NCBI GenBank assembly: GCA_045613985.1
Contig: JAZLCA010000003.1
Coordinates: 1-21,937 of the forward strand
DNA: 21,937 nt
Origin: SIG644 sp045613985
Lineage (GTDB): Bacteria > Bacillota > Clostridia > Oscillospirales > CAG-272
Direction of reading: 5' to 3'
The notes under the pieces were generated by a model. That model saw nothing but the letters and a program-made list of their open reading frames with translations. It was not told the origin of the DNA and searched no databases. The position numbers and the translations under genes are program-made. This document shows, piece by piece, positions 15,680 through 21,937 of the stretch. Every line of letters begins with the position of its first letter. Positions within the stretch are counted from its first letter, which is position 1.

Positions 15680-17390
15680 GGAAAGCACCTCCCATCTGCG
15701 AATCGCTGATTTCTTTGTATTCCATACAGGTTGCGATCAGTTGCTCGTGCTTACCGCAACCGATGATGGCGCCGTCCTCGATCACGAGAATGAGATCGCA
15801 GCTTTTGACCGAGCTGACACGCTGTGCGACCGTAATGACGGTGGAGTGGGGGAGAGACTCGGCGAGTGCCCGACGGAGATTGGCGTCGGTTTTGTAGTCC
15901 AGCGCAGAGGAGGCATCGTCGAGAATGAGAATCTCGGGACACGCCGCGATGGCGCGAGAAATGAGCAAGCGTTGGCGTTGTCCGCCCGACAGATTGGTGC
16001 CGCCGGTTGATACGACGTGCTCGTAGCCGTCGGAAAAAGCAGTGATAAAATCGTGTGCCTGTGCGATTTTGGCGGCTTTTATGACGTCTTCACTTGCCAC
16101 GTCGCGGCCAATGCGAATATTTTCTTGTATGGTGTCTGCATACAGAAAGTCGTTTTGAAGTGCTACGCCGAACATGGCGGTCAGCTCATCCGACGAGTAC
16201 GAGCGCACGTCTTTTCCGTGGATGCGAACGACACCGCTGTCGGCGTCGTAAAAACGCATCAGCAAGCGTAAAATGGTGGATTTTCCGCTTCCCGTAGCGC
16301 CGATGATACCCAGCGTTTCTCCTTTTTTCAAAGAGAAGCTAATGTTCTTCAAATTATCCTTTTTGCCAAGATAAGAGAAGCATACGTTTTCAAAAGAAAT
16401 GTGAAGGGATTTATCCCCGAGGCCATCGTCCTCGCACGTGGCAAGCTCGTTGCGCTCTTGCATGACTTGTGAGATTCGTCTGGCGGAAGCGGCGCATTTG
16501 GTATACATAACGAACATACGGGACAGTGACATCATCGCCATGGAAATCAGGGTGAAATATTGCATAAACGCGATGACAGTGGACGTAGAGGAACGATTGT
16601 TTGCTACGAAATAGGCACTCACCGCCAAGACGGCGACGATACCTGTGTTCATAAGCAGTGTCATGATGGGGTTGACGATGCCCATGATAACGCCCACGCG
16701 GGTTTCATTTTTCTTTAGTGTGGCATTGGCGGTATCGTAACGGGCGTTTTCATAGTCGACCTTGGAGAGCGCCTTGATGACGCGAATGCCCTGAGCATCC
16801 TCGCGCACAACACGAACCATTCCGTCGATCGATTGCTGAACCTTGGAATAAAGCGGCACGCCCATGCGAGAAATGCCGTATACGAGAATAAAGATCAGCG
16901 GCAACATGGCTAACATGACGAGCGCCAGCTTGGGATCCATCAGCATGGTAATGATCGTTCCACCAAGCAAAAGAATCGGGGCGCGGATGCCCATTCTCTG
17001 CATCATTCCAATGAAATTTTGTACGTTATAGGTATCCGACGTGATTCTCGATTCAAGCGACGGAATCGTGAAACGGTCCGTGCTTCTCGCTGACAGGTGA
17101 AGTGTCTTGGAAAAGAGCTCCTTTCTCATGCGGGTGGAGAAGAGCATAGTCGTTTTGGCGGCCATTCGGTTGGCCGTGATATTGCCAATGCAGGCGATTA
17201 TCGCGCAAATAGCCATAAGTATGCCGAACAGCAGAATGCTTTTAACAGAGTTGGTCTCTATGACGTTCTCAAGGATATAGCTCAGCAAAAAAGGGATCAT
17301 CAGCTCTGCGACGGTGGCGATCATTTTGATCGAAATGCCTGTCGCGATCCTTGCGCGCAACGGTTTTAAGTGTGTAAAAATCCAATTCAT
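15672..17390 (-). CDS. ABC exporter half-transporter, subunit A (degenerate ATP site)
   Basis: A 572-residue half-transporter with six transmembrane helices and a nucleotide-binding domain from about 330. Walker A is GATGSGKST (364-372) and the signature is a perfect LSGGQ (467-471). The catalytic glutamate of Walker B is aspartate (ILILDD, D492) and the switch histidine is glutamine (VAQR, Q523). It therefore supplies the non-hydrolysing site, completed by the odd ISKGQ of subunit B, while its LSGGQ completes the active site on subunit B. This is the known asymmetry of TM287/288 and BmrCD. Its ATG overlaps the marR stop (ATGA at 17387-17390), and its own stop overlaps the start of subunit B, so all three genes are translationally coupled. 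Confidence 0.92.
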   Translation of the reverse strand: MNWIFTHLKPLRARIATGISIKMIATVAELMIPFLLSYILENVIETNSVKSILLFGILMAICAIIACIGNITANRMAAKTTMLFSTRMRKELFSKTLHLSARSTDRFTIPSLESRITSDTYNVQNFIGMMQRMGIRAPILLLGGTIITMLMDPKLALVMLAMLPLIFILVYGISRMGVPLYSKVQQSIDGMVRVVREDAQGIRVIKALSKVDYENARYDTANATLKKNETRVGVIMGIVNPIMTLLMNTGIVAVLAVSAYFVANNRSSTSTVIAFMQYFTLISMAMMSLSRMFVMYTKCAASARRISQVMQERNELATCEDDGLGDKSLHISFENVCFSYLGKKDNLKNISFSLKKGETLGIIGATGSGKSTILRLLMRFYDADSGVVRIHGKDVRSYSSDELTAMFGVALQNDFLYADTIQENIRIGRDVASEDVIKAAKIAQAHDFITAFSDGYEHVVSTGGTNLSGGQRQRLLISRAIAACPEILILDDASSALDYKTDANLRRALAESLPHSTVITVAQRVSSVKSCDLILVIEDGAIIGCGKHEQLIATCMEYKEISDSQMGGAFLD

Positions 17391-17827
17391 TTGTTTTCCT
17401 CTTGCTCCTCAACGATCTTTCTTGCGCGACGTTCCATCCGCGCAAGGACAGAATTGAACACGTCAAGTTCTTCTTGTGCAATTCCCTCGGACAAAAGAGC
17501 CATCCACTCCATGGACGTCCGTTCAATCTGGGGAAGGACGGAGCGCATTTTTTCGGTTGGATAGACCGCAAATTGCCGTTTATCATGGGGCAGAGCCATT
17601 CGGGAAATGTATCCGTTTTCCTCCAGTGGCGCAAGATTTCTTGCCACCGTGCTCTTGTTCAGGCAAAGCTCTTTTGCCAGTTCCTCCTGCGAGCGTCCCG
17701 GCTCGCGGCAAATGGCCAATACGAAGGCGTAGTGTCCGCTGTGCAGATCCTCTGCCGAGATATTGGCGCTTCGGTATATGGCTTGTGAGCGGCTGATGTT
17801 ATTCAGTATTTTCATAAATCTTAACAT
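17387..17827 (-). CDS. MarR-family transcriptional regulator
   Basis: A 146-residue winged-helix regulator. The helix-turn-helix is SQEELAKELCLNKSTVARNLAPLEENGYI (46-74) and the wing holds DKRQFAVYPTEK (82-93). Dimerising helices are formed by the N-terminal 30 and C-terminal 45 residues. It is the first gene of an operon with two ABC exporter subunits, the usual design of a repressor that senses an exporter substrate and controls its own operon. The two dyads over the transcription start (17849-17877) fit that. The ATG at 17825-17827 follows GAGGT; a second in-frame ATG four codons later has no ribosome site. Confidence 0.92.
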   Translation of the reverse strand: MLRFMKILNNISRSQAIYRSANISAEDLHSGHYAFVLAICREPGRSQEELAKELCLNKSTVARNLAPLEENGYISRMALPHDKRQFAVYPTEKMRSVLPQIERTSMEWMALLSEGIAQEELDVFNSVLARMERRARKIVEEQEENK

Positions 17828-17848
17828 ATCGATACCTCTTTTACGTCC

Positions 17849-17877
17849 GTTGCAATGGCAACAGTTTCCATTGCAAC
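17849..17877. promoter_or_regulatory. Two operator-like dyads, probable MarR binding sites
   Basis: A 10-base inverted repeat (GTTGCAATGG at 17849-17858 and its exact complement at 17868-17877) contains two 14-base units. GTTGC-AATG-GCAAC (17849-17862) is a perfect dyad; GTTTC-CATT-GCAAC (17864-17877) has one mismatch. It begins 1 base downstream of the -10 box and covers the expected transcription start. A protein bound here would block initiation. It is assigned to the MarR protein by position only. Confidence 0.72.
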
Positions 17878-17878
17878 A

Positions 17879-17907
17879 ATTATAGCAGATGTCGACGTTA
17901 ATGTCAA
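17879..17907 (-). promoter_or_regulatory. Consensus sigma-A promoter of the marR-ABC operon
   Basis: A perfect -35 TTGACA (17902-17907), a 17-base spacer and a perfect -10 TATAAT (17879-17884) preceded by TGC (extended -10). Such a strong promoter suits control by repression, in line with the adjoining dyads. Confidence 0.92.
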
Positions 17908-17942
17908 CAAGGTGACGTCATTTTTTCCGGCTCTCAAATAAG

Positions 17943-17982
17943 AAACACCGCAGAGGAATCTTTCGACTCCTCTGCGGTGTTT
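17943..17982 (-). terminator. Rho-independent terminator after the YhbS-type GNAT gene
   Basis: A 15-base-pair stem (17943-17957 with 17968-17982) has a 10-base loop and GC-rich core CACCGCAGAGG. On the minus strand it is followed by TTTCTTATTT. It begins 5 bases after the acetyltransferase stop and insulates the marR promoter. Confidence 0.85.
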
Positions 17983-17987
17983 TTCGC

Positions 17988-18641
17988 TTATCTTACGACC
18001 GAAGAATGCCGATAGATATAGAACTCCTCTTGACTCGGCATCCATTTCTTTTCTTTGGGCGGGAAGGTCGCGTCAAACGCCTCGACGGCGGCGGTGTCCT
18101 CGCAACAGTCGGCGGCGGTGCTGGGGATATACATCCACTTTCTGCCGTCAAGCGCGCCGGGGACGAGCTCCGCGACGAGCAGCGCGGTGGGGAAGTTGCC
18201 GTCGACCACAAAGCTGACGTTTTTCTTTTTGCAGCTCACAAATCCGCGGCTGACGTAGTTGGCAGGATTGCCAAAGTTGATGTTCACGTCGTAGCCCATC
18301 TCGCGTGCCACCCGGAAGGAATGCTCGATGAGCACTTTGCCGAGCTTGTGCCTTTGATATTCGGGGGCTACGCAAAGCGGCCCGAAGGAAAGAATCTCCT
18401 TCCTCTCGCCGTGCTCGTCCTCCAACCACGCTTTTGTGTACATGATGTTGCCGATAATCTTGCCATCCTTTTCAAGCACGAACGCAAGCTCGGGGATGAA
18501 GTCAGGGTGATTTCGCATCATGTGGACGTAATAATGCTCGGAAGCCCCCGGCACGTAGACGTTCCAAAACGCCTCGCGGGTCAGCTCCTCAACGGCTCTG
18601 TAATCCTTTTCTGTTTCTAAACGAATCGTTATATTTTCCAT
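17988..18641 (-). CDS. GNAT N-acetyltransferase, YhbS-like
   Basis: A 217-residue acetyltransferase. The GNAT fold runs from ITIRLETEKDYRAVEELTREAF (4-25) through GPLCVAPEYQRHKLGKVLIEHS (87-108), the acetyl-CoA binding strand and loop. The first glycine of the usual Q/RxxGxG loop is lysine here (QRHKLGK). The following NINFGNPANYVSRGF and the C-terminal 70 residues resemble the COG3153/YhbS group. The substrate is unknown. I chose the ATG at 18639-18641 with GAGG 8 bases before it; six further upstream codons in frame lie in the untranslated leader. It is a single gene with its own promoter and terminator. Confidence 0.87.
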   Translation of the reverse strand: MENITIRLETEKDYRAVEELTREAFWNVYVPGASEHYYVHMMRNHPDFIPELAFVLEKDGKIIGNIMYTKAWLEDEHGERKEILSFGPLCVAPEYQRHKLGKVLIEHSFRVAREMGYDVNINFGNPANYVSRGFVSCKKKNVSFVVDGNFPTALLVAELVPGALDGRKWMYIPSTAADCCEDTAAVEAFDATFPPKEKKWMPSQEEFYIYRHSSVVR

Positions 18642-18678
18642 AGTAAAACCTCGAAACAATATTTTATACTATGAAAAC

Positions 18679-18707
18679 ATTATACCACAAAATCATGAAT
18701 AGTTCAA
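18679..18707 (-). promoter_or_regulatory. Sigma-A promoter of the YhbS-type GNAT gene
   Basis: -35 TTGAAC (18702-18707), a 17-base spacer and -10 TATAAT (18679-18684) preceded by TGG. It diverges from the DUF5714 promoter; the -35 boxes are 34 bases apart. Confidence 0.8.
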
Positions 18708-18741
18708 TACGAATTTTACCTTTTGTGTTCAAACAAATGCC

Positions 18742-18770
18742 TTGAAAAAGCGCTGCTTTTATGATACAAT
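18742..18770 (+). promoter_or_regulatory. Sigma-A promoter of the DUF5714-arsC-like operon
   Basis: -35 TTGAAA (18742-18747), a 17-base spacer and -10 TACAAT (18765-18770) preceded by TGA. The leader to the ATG at 18805 is short. No ArsR-type dyad is visible between promoter and gene. Confidence 0.77.
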
Positions 18771-18804
18771 AGTAGCAGAAAATCCAGAGAAAAGGAGTGT
18801 AGCT

Positions 18805-19485
18805 ATGAAAGACGAATGTCTGATCTGCGGTGCGCCGCTGAAATATTTAGAAAACGAGAGTACGATGGAATGTGCCATCTGTCACAGAAAAGAGAATAGC
18901 AAGACCGCTTGCGAGAACGGTCACTACATATGCAATGAGTGCCACACGCAGGGGATGGATAGTATTATCGGCGTATGCCTTGCCGAGACCTCGAAGAATC
19001 CTGTCGAAATCATTCAAAAGATGTTTGTCTTGCCCTTCTGCCATATGCACGGTCCGGAGCATCATGTTATGGTGGGCTCGGCGTTACTCACTGCATACAA
19101 AAACGCAGGTGGCGATATTGTCCTTGTGAAAGCACTTTCCGAGATGCAGGCAAGGGGCAAAAAAGTGCCCGGCGGTGCATGTGGATTTTGGGGCGCTTGC
19201 GGGGCAGGCGTGAGCGCAGGAATGTTTGTTTCCATCGTGACAGGCTCGACTCCACTTGCAAAAGAGGCGTGGGGCTTATCCAATAAGATGACCTCCCGTG
19301 CCCTTGGTGCAATCGGCGAGGTCGGCGGCCCCCGTTGCTGTAAGCGTGACTCCTATCTTGCTATCATCCAAGCCGTGGAGTTTGCAAGGGAATACCTGGG
19401 CGTTGAAATGGAGCTTGGCGAGATCAAGTGCGTACACTCTGCACAGAACAATCAATGTATTGGCAAGAGGTGTCCCTTCCAATGA
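18805..19485 (+). CDS. DUF5714-type cysteine-rich protein
   Basis: A 226-residue soluble protein of unknown function. It opens with a zinc-ribbon-like pair C5/C8 (CLICG) and C23/C26 (CAIC), followed by C36, H40, C43 and C46 (NGHYICNEC). Further conserved-looking patches are HMHGPEHH (80-87), GGACGFWGACGAG (123-135), RCCKR (177-181) and C-terminal C209, C218 and C223. This layout is what I recall as DUF5714, a domain seen alone or next to methyltransferases in anaerobes. So many Cys and His residues suggest metal or metalloid binding, which is an inference. The ATG at 18805 follows AAAGGAG; an open extension back to 18742 would begin inside the promoter. Its stop overlaps the next start (ATGA). 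Confidence 0.8.
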   Translation: MKDECLICGAPLKYLENESTMECAICHRKENSKTACENGHYICNECHTQGMDSIIGVCLAETSKNPVEIIQKMFVLPFCHMHGPEHHVMVGSALLTAYKNAGGDIVLVKALSEMQARGKKVPGGACGFWGACGAGVSAGMFVSIVTGSTPLAKEAWGLSNKMTSRALGAIGEVGGPRCCKRDSYLAIIQAVEFAREYLGVEMELGEIKCVHSAQNNQCIGKRCPFQ

Positions 19486-19865
19486 AAACGAAAATAGCAT
19501 TTATTTGCGTGCATAATTCTTGTCGCAGTCAGATCGCAGAGGCTCTTGGAAAGCATTTGCGCGGTGATGAGTTCGACTTCTACTCGGCAGGCACTCAAAC
19601 CAAATCGCACATCAATCCGGATGCAGTAAGGCTGATGAAGGAGCTTTACGGCATTGATATGGAACTGACGCAGTACAACAAAACGATTGACAAGATACCG
19701 TTGCCTGACATCGCGATCTCCATGGGGTGCGACGTTGGATGCCCCTTCATCGGCAGAGCCTTCGATGACGATTGGGGCTTGCCCGATCCAACAGGGAAGA
19801 GTGATGCGGAGTTTATCAACGTCATAAAGCAGATAGAATCCAACGTCTATCAACTAAAGCGGTGA
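19482..19865 (+). CDS. ArsC/low-molecular-weight phosphatase-fold protein (arsenate reductase-like)
   Basis: A 127-residue cytoplasmic protein. The P-loop C9-VHNSC-R15 (CX5R) near the N-terminus and the DPTGKSD segment after DWGLPDP are those of the thioredoxin-linked ArsC family. The redox cysteines probably lie in MGCDVGC (C83, C87); their spacing is shorter than in S. aureus ArsC (C82, C89). It could reduce arsenate to arsenite or be a low-molecular-weight phosphatase. No arsenite pump or ArsR gene is in the window. Its ATG lies within the stop of the DUF5714 gene, so the two are translated together. The N-terminal extension in the same frame lies inside that gene and is rejected. Confidence 0.87.
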   Translation: MKTKIAFICVHNSCRSQIAEALGKHLRGDEFDFYSAGTQTKSHINPDAVRLMKELYGIDMELTQYNKTIDKIPLPDIAISMGCDVGCPFIGRAFDDDWGLPDPTGKSDAEFINVIKQIESNVYQLKR

Positions 19866-19867
19866 TT

Positions 19868-19946
19868 ATGTTAACTTACACATACATATGTCAAGTGTCA
19901 AGGTCACGCTTGCGAGCATGTGCTCGAGCGACCTGTACATCAAGGA
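19868..19946 (+). pseudogene. Decayed 5' fragment of an alcohol dehydrogenase gene
   Basis: Just after the arsC-like stop, ATGTTAACTTACACATACAT repeats the start of the intact dehydrogenase at 20870 (ATGCTAACTTACTCATACAT). After about six unrelated bases, 19897-19942 matches 20957-21002 with few mismatches; it encodes VKVTLASMCSSDLYIK, against VKVTLASICSSDLHIK in the intact protein. About 58 bases of the gene are missing between the two parts, which also shifts the frame. The match stops before the ribosome site of dapF. It is a relic of about 29 coding positions. Confidence 0.85.
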
Positions 19947-19969
19947 CGAAGCAAAAGGAGGATTTAAAA

Positions 19970-20761
19970 ATGCATTTTGCGAAAATGCACGGACTCGGGA
20001 ACGATTATCTGTACGTGTACGGAGACGTGCCGAGTAATATCGAGGAATTATCAACAAAGCTTTCCGAGCGACATTTCGGGGCCGGCTCGGACGGAATGAT
20101 CTACATATCGCCTTCCACCGTCGCGGACTTCAAAATGCGTATTTTCAACGCAGACGGAAGTGAAGCGAAAATGTGCGGAAACGGTATTCGCTGTGTCGGA
20201 AAATACGTTTATGATAAGGGGTACACCGATAAAAAGAATCTAACCGTTGAGACTCTTTCGGGCATCAAGACCTTGGAGCTCGATGTCAGCTTGGGTAAGG
20301 TCAAAAGTGTGACCGTAGATATGGGACAAGCCCTTCCCACCGAAGATATGACGTTAAATATTGATGGTGAAACGGTCGTTTTGACTCCCGTATCCGTCGG
20401 CAACCCTCACGCGGTTATTTTCGTTGAGGATATCGAAAAGGCACCTCTGACCACACTTGGACCGAAGATCGAGCATCACAAGGCGTTTCCTGACGGAGTG
20501 AACGTAGAATTTGTTCAGGTGCTCGGGAATAGCGAGCTTCGTATGAAAGTATGGGAGAGGGGAAGCGGTGTGACAATGGCTTGCGGAACAGGTGCGTGCG
20601 CCTCTGCAGCGGCGGCGGTCAAGAAAAAGTATTGTTCATCTTGTGAGCCGATTTCCCTTCATCTTGACGGTGGCACCTTAAAGATCACCGTCACGCCCGA
20701 CAACAAGGTTACTATGACGGGTCCTGCTGAATTTGTTTATGAGGGAGAGACGATAGACTGA
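19970..20761 (+). CDS. dapF: Diaminopimelate epimerase
   Basis: A 263-residue cytoplasmic enzyme that turns LL-diaminopimelate into the meso form for lysine and peptidoglycan synthesis. It opens with FAKMHGLGNDYLYVYGD, the family start. The two catalytic cysteines are C69 in MCGNGIRC and C205 in ACGTGACA; GVNVEFVQV and VWERGSG are also family blocks. Length is normal (260-285). The ATG at 19970 follows AAAGGAGG. The frame is open 36 codons further upstream, but there it runs through the dehydrogenase relic in a different frame and encodes nonsense. Other lysine-pathway genes are absent from the window. I see no promoter of its own, so it is probably transcribed from the DUF5714 promoter. Confidence 0.95.
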   Translation: MHFAKMHGLGNDYLYVYGDVPSNIEELSTKLSERHFGAGSDGMIYISPSTVADFKMRIFNADGSEAKMCGNGIRCVGKYVYDKGYTDKKNLTVETLSGIKTLELDVSLGKVKSVTVDMGQALPTEDMTLNIDGETVVLTPVSVGNPHAVIFVEDIEKAPLTTLGPKIEHHKAFPDGVNVEFVQVLGNSELRMKVWERGSGVTMACGTGACASAAAAVKKKYCSSCEPISLHLDGGTLKITVTPDNKVTMTGPAEFVYEGETID

Positions 20762-20774
20762 TTCTCCTCAATAG

Positions 20775-20849
20775 GCACGATGCAGACCTTTTGCCATCCT
20801 TGCTTTTATAGGAGTAATTGCGCTTGCGTTATGGGGCTATTGTAGCTAA
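20775..20849 (+). pseudogene. Possible relic encoding a membrane helix
   Basis: Between dapF and the dehydrogenase, a stop-to-stop stretch of 24 codons ends RPFAILAFIGVIALALWGYC and then TAA (20847-20849). It would form one transmembrane helix but has no start codon or ribosome site. It looks like the tail of a lost membrane-protein gene. The remainder of 20762-20869 holds only the GGGAG ribosome site of the next gene; I found no convincing promoter. Confidence 0.25.
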
Positions 20850-20869
20850 ATATATACAGGGAGAAAATT

Positions 20870-21904
20870 ATGCTAACTTACTCATACATATCAAAGGGAA
20901 CGTTCGGCTTGGTTGAGAAACCGAAGCCGGTCATACAGCACGAGCGCGATGCGATCGTCAAGGTGACGCTTGCGAGCATCTGCTCAAGTGATCTGCACAT
21001 CAAACACGGCAGCGTGCCGAGAGCGGTGGAGGGGATCACGGTCGGTCACGAGATGGTCGGCATCGTGGAAGATGTCGGCTCGGCGGTCACACACGTAAAG
21101 CCCGGCGACCGAGTTACGGTCAACGTGGAAACCTTTTGCGGTGAGTGCTTCTTCTGCAAGAAGGGCTTCGTCAACAACTGCACCGACAAAAACGGCGGTT
21201 GGGCGCTCGGTTGCCGCATTGATGGCGGTCAGGCGGAGTACGTTCGTGTGCCGTTTGCGGATCAGGGGCTGAACAAGATTCCCGATACTGTGACCGACAG
21301 ACAAGCTCTGCTTGTGGGGGACGTTCTTGCTACTGGCTATTGGGCGACGAAAATATCTGAGATTACCGAGGACGATACTGTTCTCATCATCGGTGCAGGC
21401 CCCACGGGAATTTGCACGCTCCTTTGCGTGATGCTCAAAGCACCCAAGCGCGTCATCGTGTGCGAGAAGGACGAGAATCGCATCAAGTTTGTGAATGAGC
21501 ACTATCCCGACGTGCTGACGGTCACGCCTGACGAGTGCCTTGACTTTGTTCGTGAGAACAGCGATCACGGCGGTGCGGACGTGGTGCTTGAGGTCGCTGG
21601 TGCAGAGAACACCTTCGAGCTTGCATGGCAGTGCGCACGCCCGAATGCCATCGTCACGGTGGTAGCGCTTTACGACAAGGCGCAGACGCTTCCTCTGCCC
21701 GATATGTACGGCAAAAATCTGACCTTCAAGACCGGCGGCGTTGACGGCTGCGACTGCGAGGAAACGCTGAAGCTCATTGCCGAGGGCAAGCTCGATACCG
21801 AGCCGCTGATCACGCATACCTATCCGCTCTCAAAGATCGATGAGGCGTATGAGCTGTTTGAAAATAAACGCGACGGGGTCATTAAGGTCGCGGTGGAGTG
21901 TTGA
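20870..21904 (+). CDS. Zinc-dependent medium-chain alcohol dehydrogenase
   Basis: A 344-residue soluble oxidoreductase. The catalytic zinc ligands are C38 (ICSSDLH), H60 and E61 (GHE), and probably D151 (GDVLATGY). The structural zinc site is C90, C93, C96 and C104 (CGECFFCKKGFVNNC). The Rossmann loop is GAGPTG (175-180), and the acidic E199 after the second strand (VIVCEKDENR) favours NAD over NADP. It belongs to the COG1063 group with threonine and sorbitol dehydrogenases; the substrate cannot be fixed. The ATG at 20870 follows GGGAGAAAA. A relic of a near-identical 5' end lies 1 kb upstream, before dapF. The next open frame starts 15 bases after the stop. Confidence 0.93.
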   Translation: MLTYSYISKGTFGLVEKPKPVIQHERDAIVKVTLASICSSDLHIKHGSVPRAVEGITVGHEMVGIVEDVGSAVTHVKPGDRVTVNVETFCGECFFCKKGFVNNCTDKNGGWALGCRIDGGQAEYVRVPFADQGLNKIPDTVTDRQALLVGDVLATGYWATKISEITEDDTVLIIGAGPTGICTLLCVMLKAPKRVIVCEKDENRIKFVNEHYPDVLTVTPDECLDFVRENSDHGGADVVLEVAGAENTFELAWQCARPNAIVTVVALYDKAQTLPLPDMYGKNLTFKTGGVDGCDCEETLKLIAEGKLDTEPLITHTYPLSKIDEAYELFENKRDGVIKVAVEC

Positions 21905-21919
21905 TGGAAAGGGGGGGAA

Positions 21920-21937
21920 ATGAATAATAACAAAGTG
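21920..21937 (+). CDS. Start of an unidentified gene (cut by window edge)
   Basis: An ATG at 21920-21922 with a GGGGGGG ribosome-site-like run just before it starts the codons MNNNKV, which run off the window. It is 15 bases after the dehydrogenase stop, so it may be co-transcribed. Too short to name. Confidence 0.4.

Noticed and set aside
18742..18804. N-terminal extension of the DUF5714 protein
   Set aside because: It would start inside the -35 box of the promoter; the ATG at 18805 has a good AAAGGAG site.
19862..19969. N-terminal extension of DapF
   Set aside because: The residues have no similarity to DapF and come from reading the dehydrogenase relic out of frame; AAAGGAGG precedes the ATG at 19970.
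1..21937. CRISPR arrays, tRNA or rRNA genes, insertion sequences, riboswitches
   Set aside because: I looked for regular spaced repeats, clover-leaf arms, transposase motifs and long structured leaders and saw none that stand up; short structured RNAs could still be missed by eye.

Overview
This 21.9 kb window is chromosomal DNA from a bacterium with the gene style of an anaerobic Firmicute (Clostridia-like, probably an uncultured gut or sediment lineage). The evidence is sigma-A promoters with TTGACA/TATAAT boxes and 17-base spacing, strong AGGAGG ribosome sites, Rho-independent hairpins, a clostridial type I glutamine synthetase start, a rubredoxin/flavodiiron oxygen-defence pair and a translational GTPase of the Tet(M) type. 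I see no rRNA, tRNA, CRISPR array, transposase or phage gene. No gene-free stretch exceeds about 260 bases.

Left third, minus strand (1-5117): the start of glnA, cut by the window edge; an operon of a four-domain flavodiiron protein (FprA and Hrb modules in one chain) and a 53-residue rubredoxin, closed by a hairpin; then an EF-G/Tet(M)-like GTPase with a YacP/Rae1-type NYN nuclease domain fused at its C-terminus.

Centre, plus strand (5209-11105): an M48/Ste24-like membrane protease, a UlaG-type metallo-beta-lactamase-fold hydrolase, a membrane-anchored alpha/beta hydrolase, a convergent DUF6512 membrane protein, and a tight operon of a NUDIX hydrolase, pyroglutamyl peptidase and GNAT acetyltransferase. 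A short open stretch after the acetyltransferase may be a gene relic. A bidirectional hairpin closes this block.

Right centre, minus strand (11173-18641): a large lipoprotein combining an LtaS/sulfatase-like domain that has lost its catalytic residues with an intact C39-like cysteine protease domain; an operon of a MarR repressor and two half ABC exporters forming an asymmetric heterodimer, with two operator-like dyads over the transcription start; and a YhbS-type acetyltransferase.

Right end, plus strand (18742-21937): a Cys-rich DUF5714 protein overlapping an ArsC/low-molecular-weight-phosphatase-type gene, then a decayed copy of the 5' end of an alcohol dehydrogenase gene, dapF (lysine and peptidoglycan synthesis), a short membrane-helix-coding relic, the intact alcohol dehydrogenase, and the first codons of another gene.

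The most notable items are the GTPase-nuclease fusion, the dead-sulfatase/live-protease lipoprotein, the single-chain FprA-Hrb oxygen reductase, and the dehydrogenase relic that brackets dapF together with the intact gene. All family assignments come from reading motifs in the translated sequence; none was checked by a database search.
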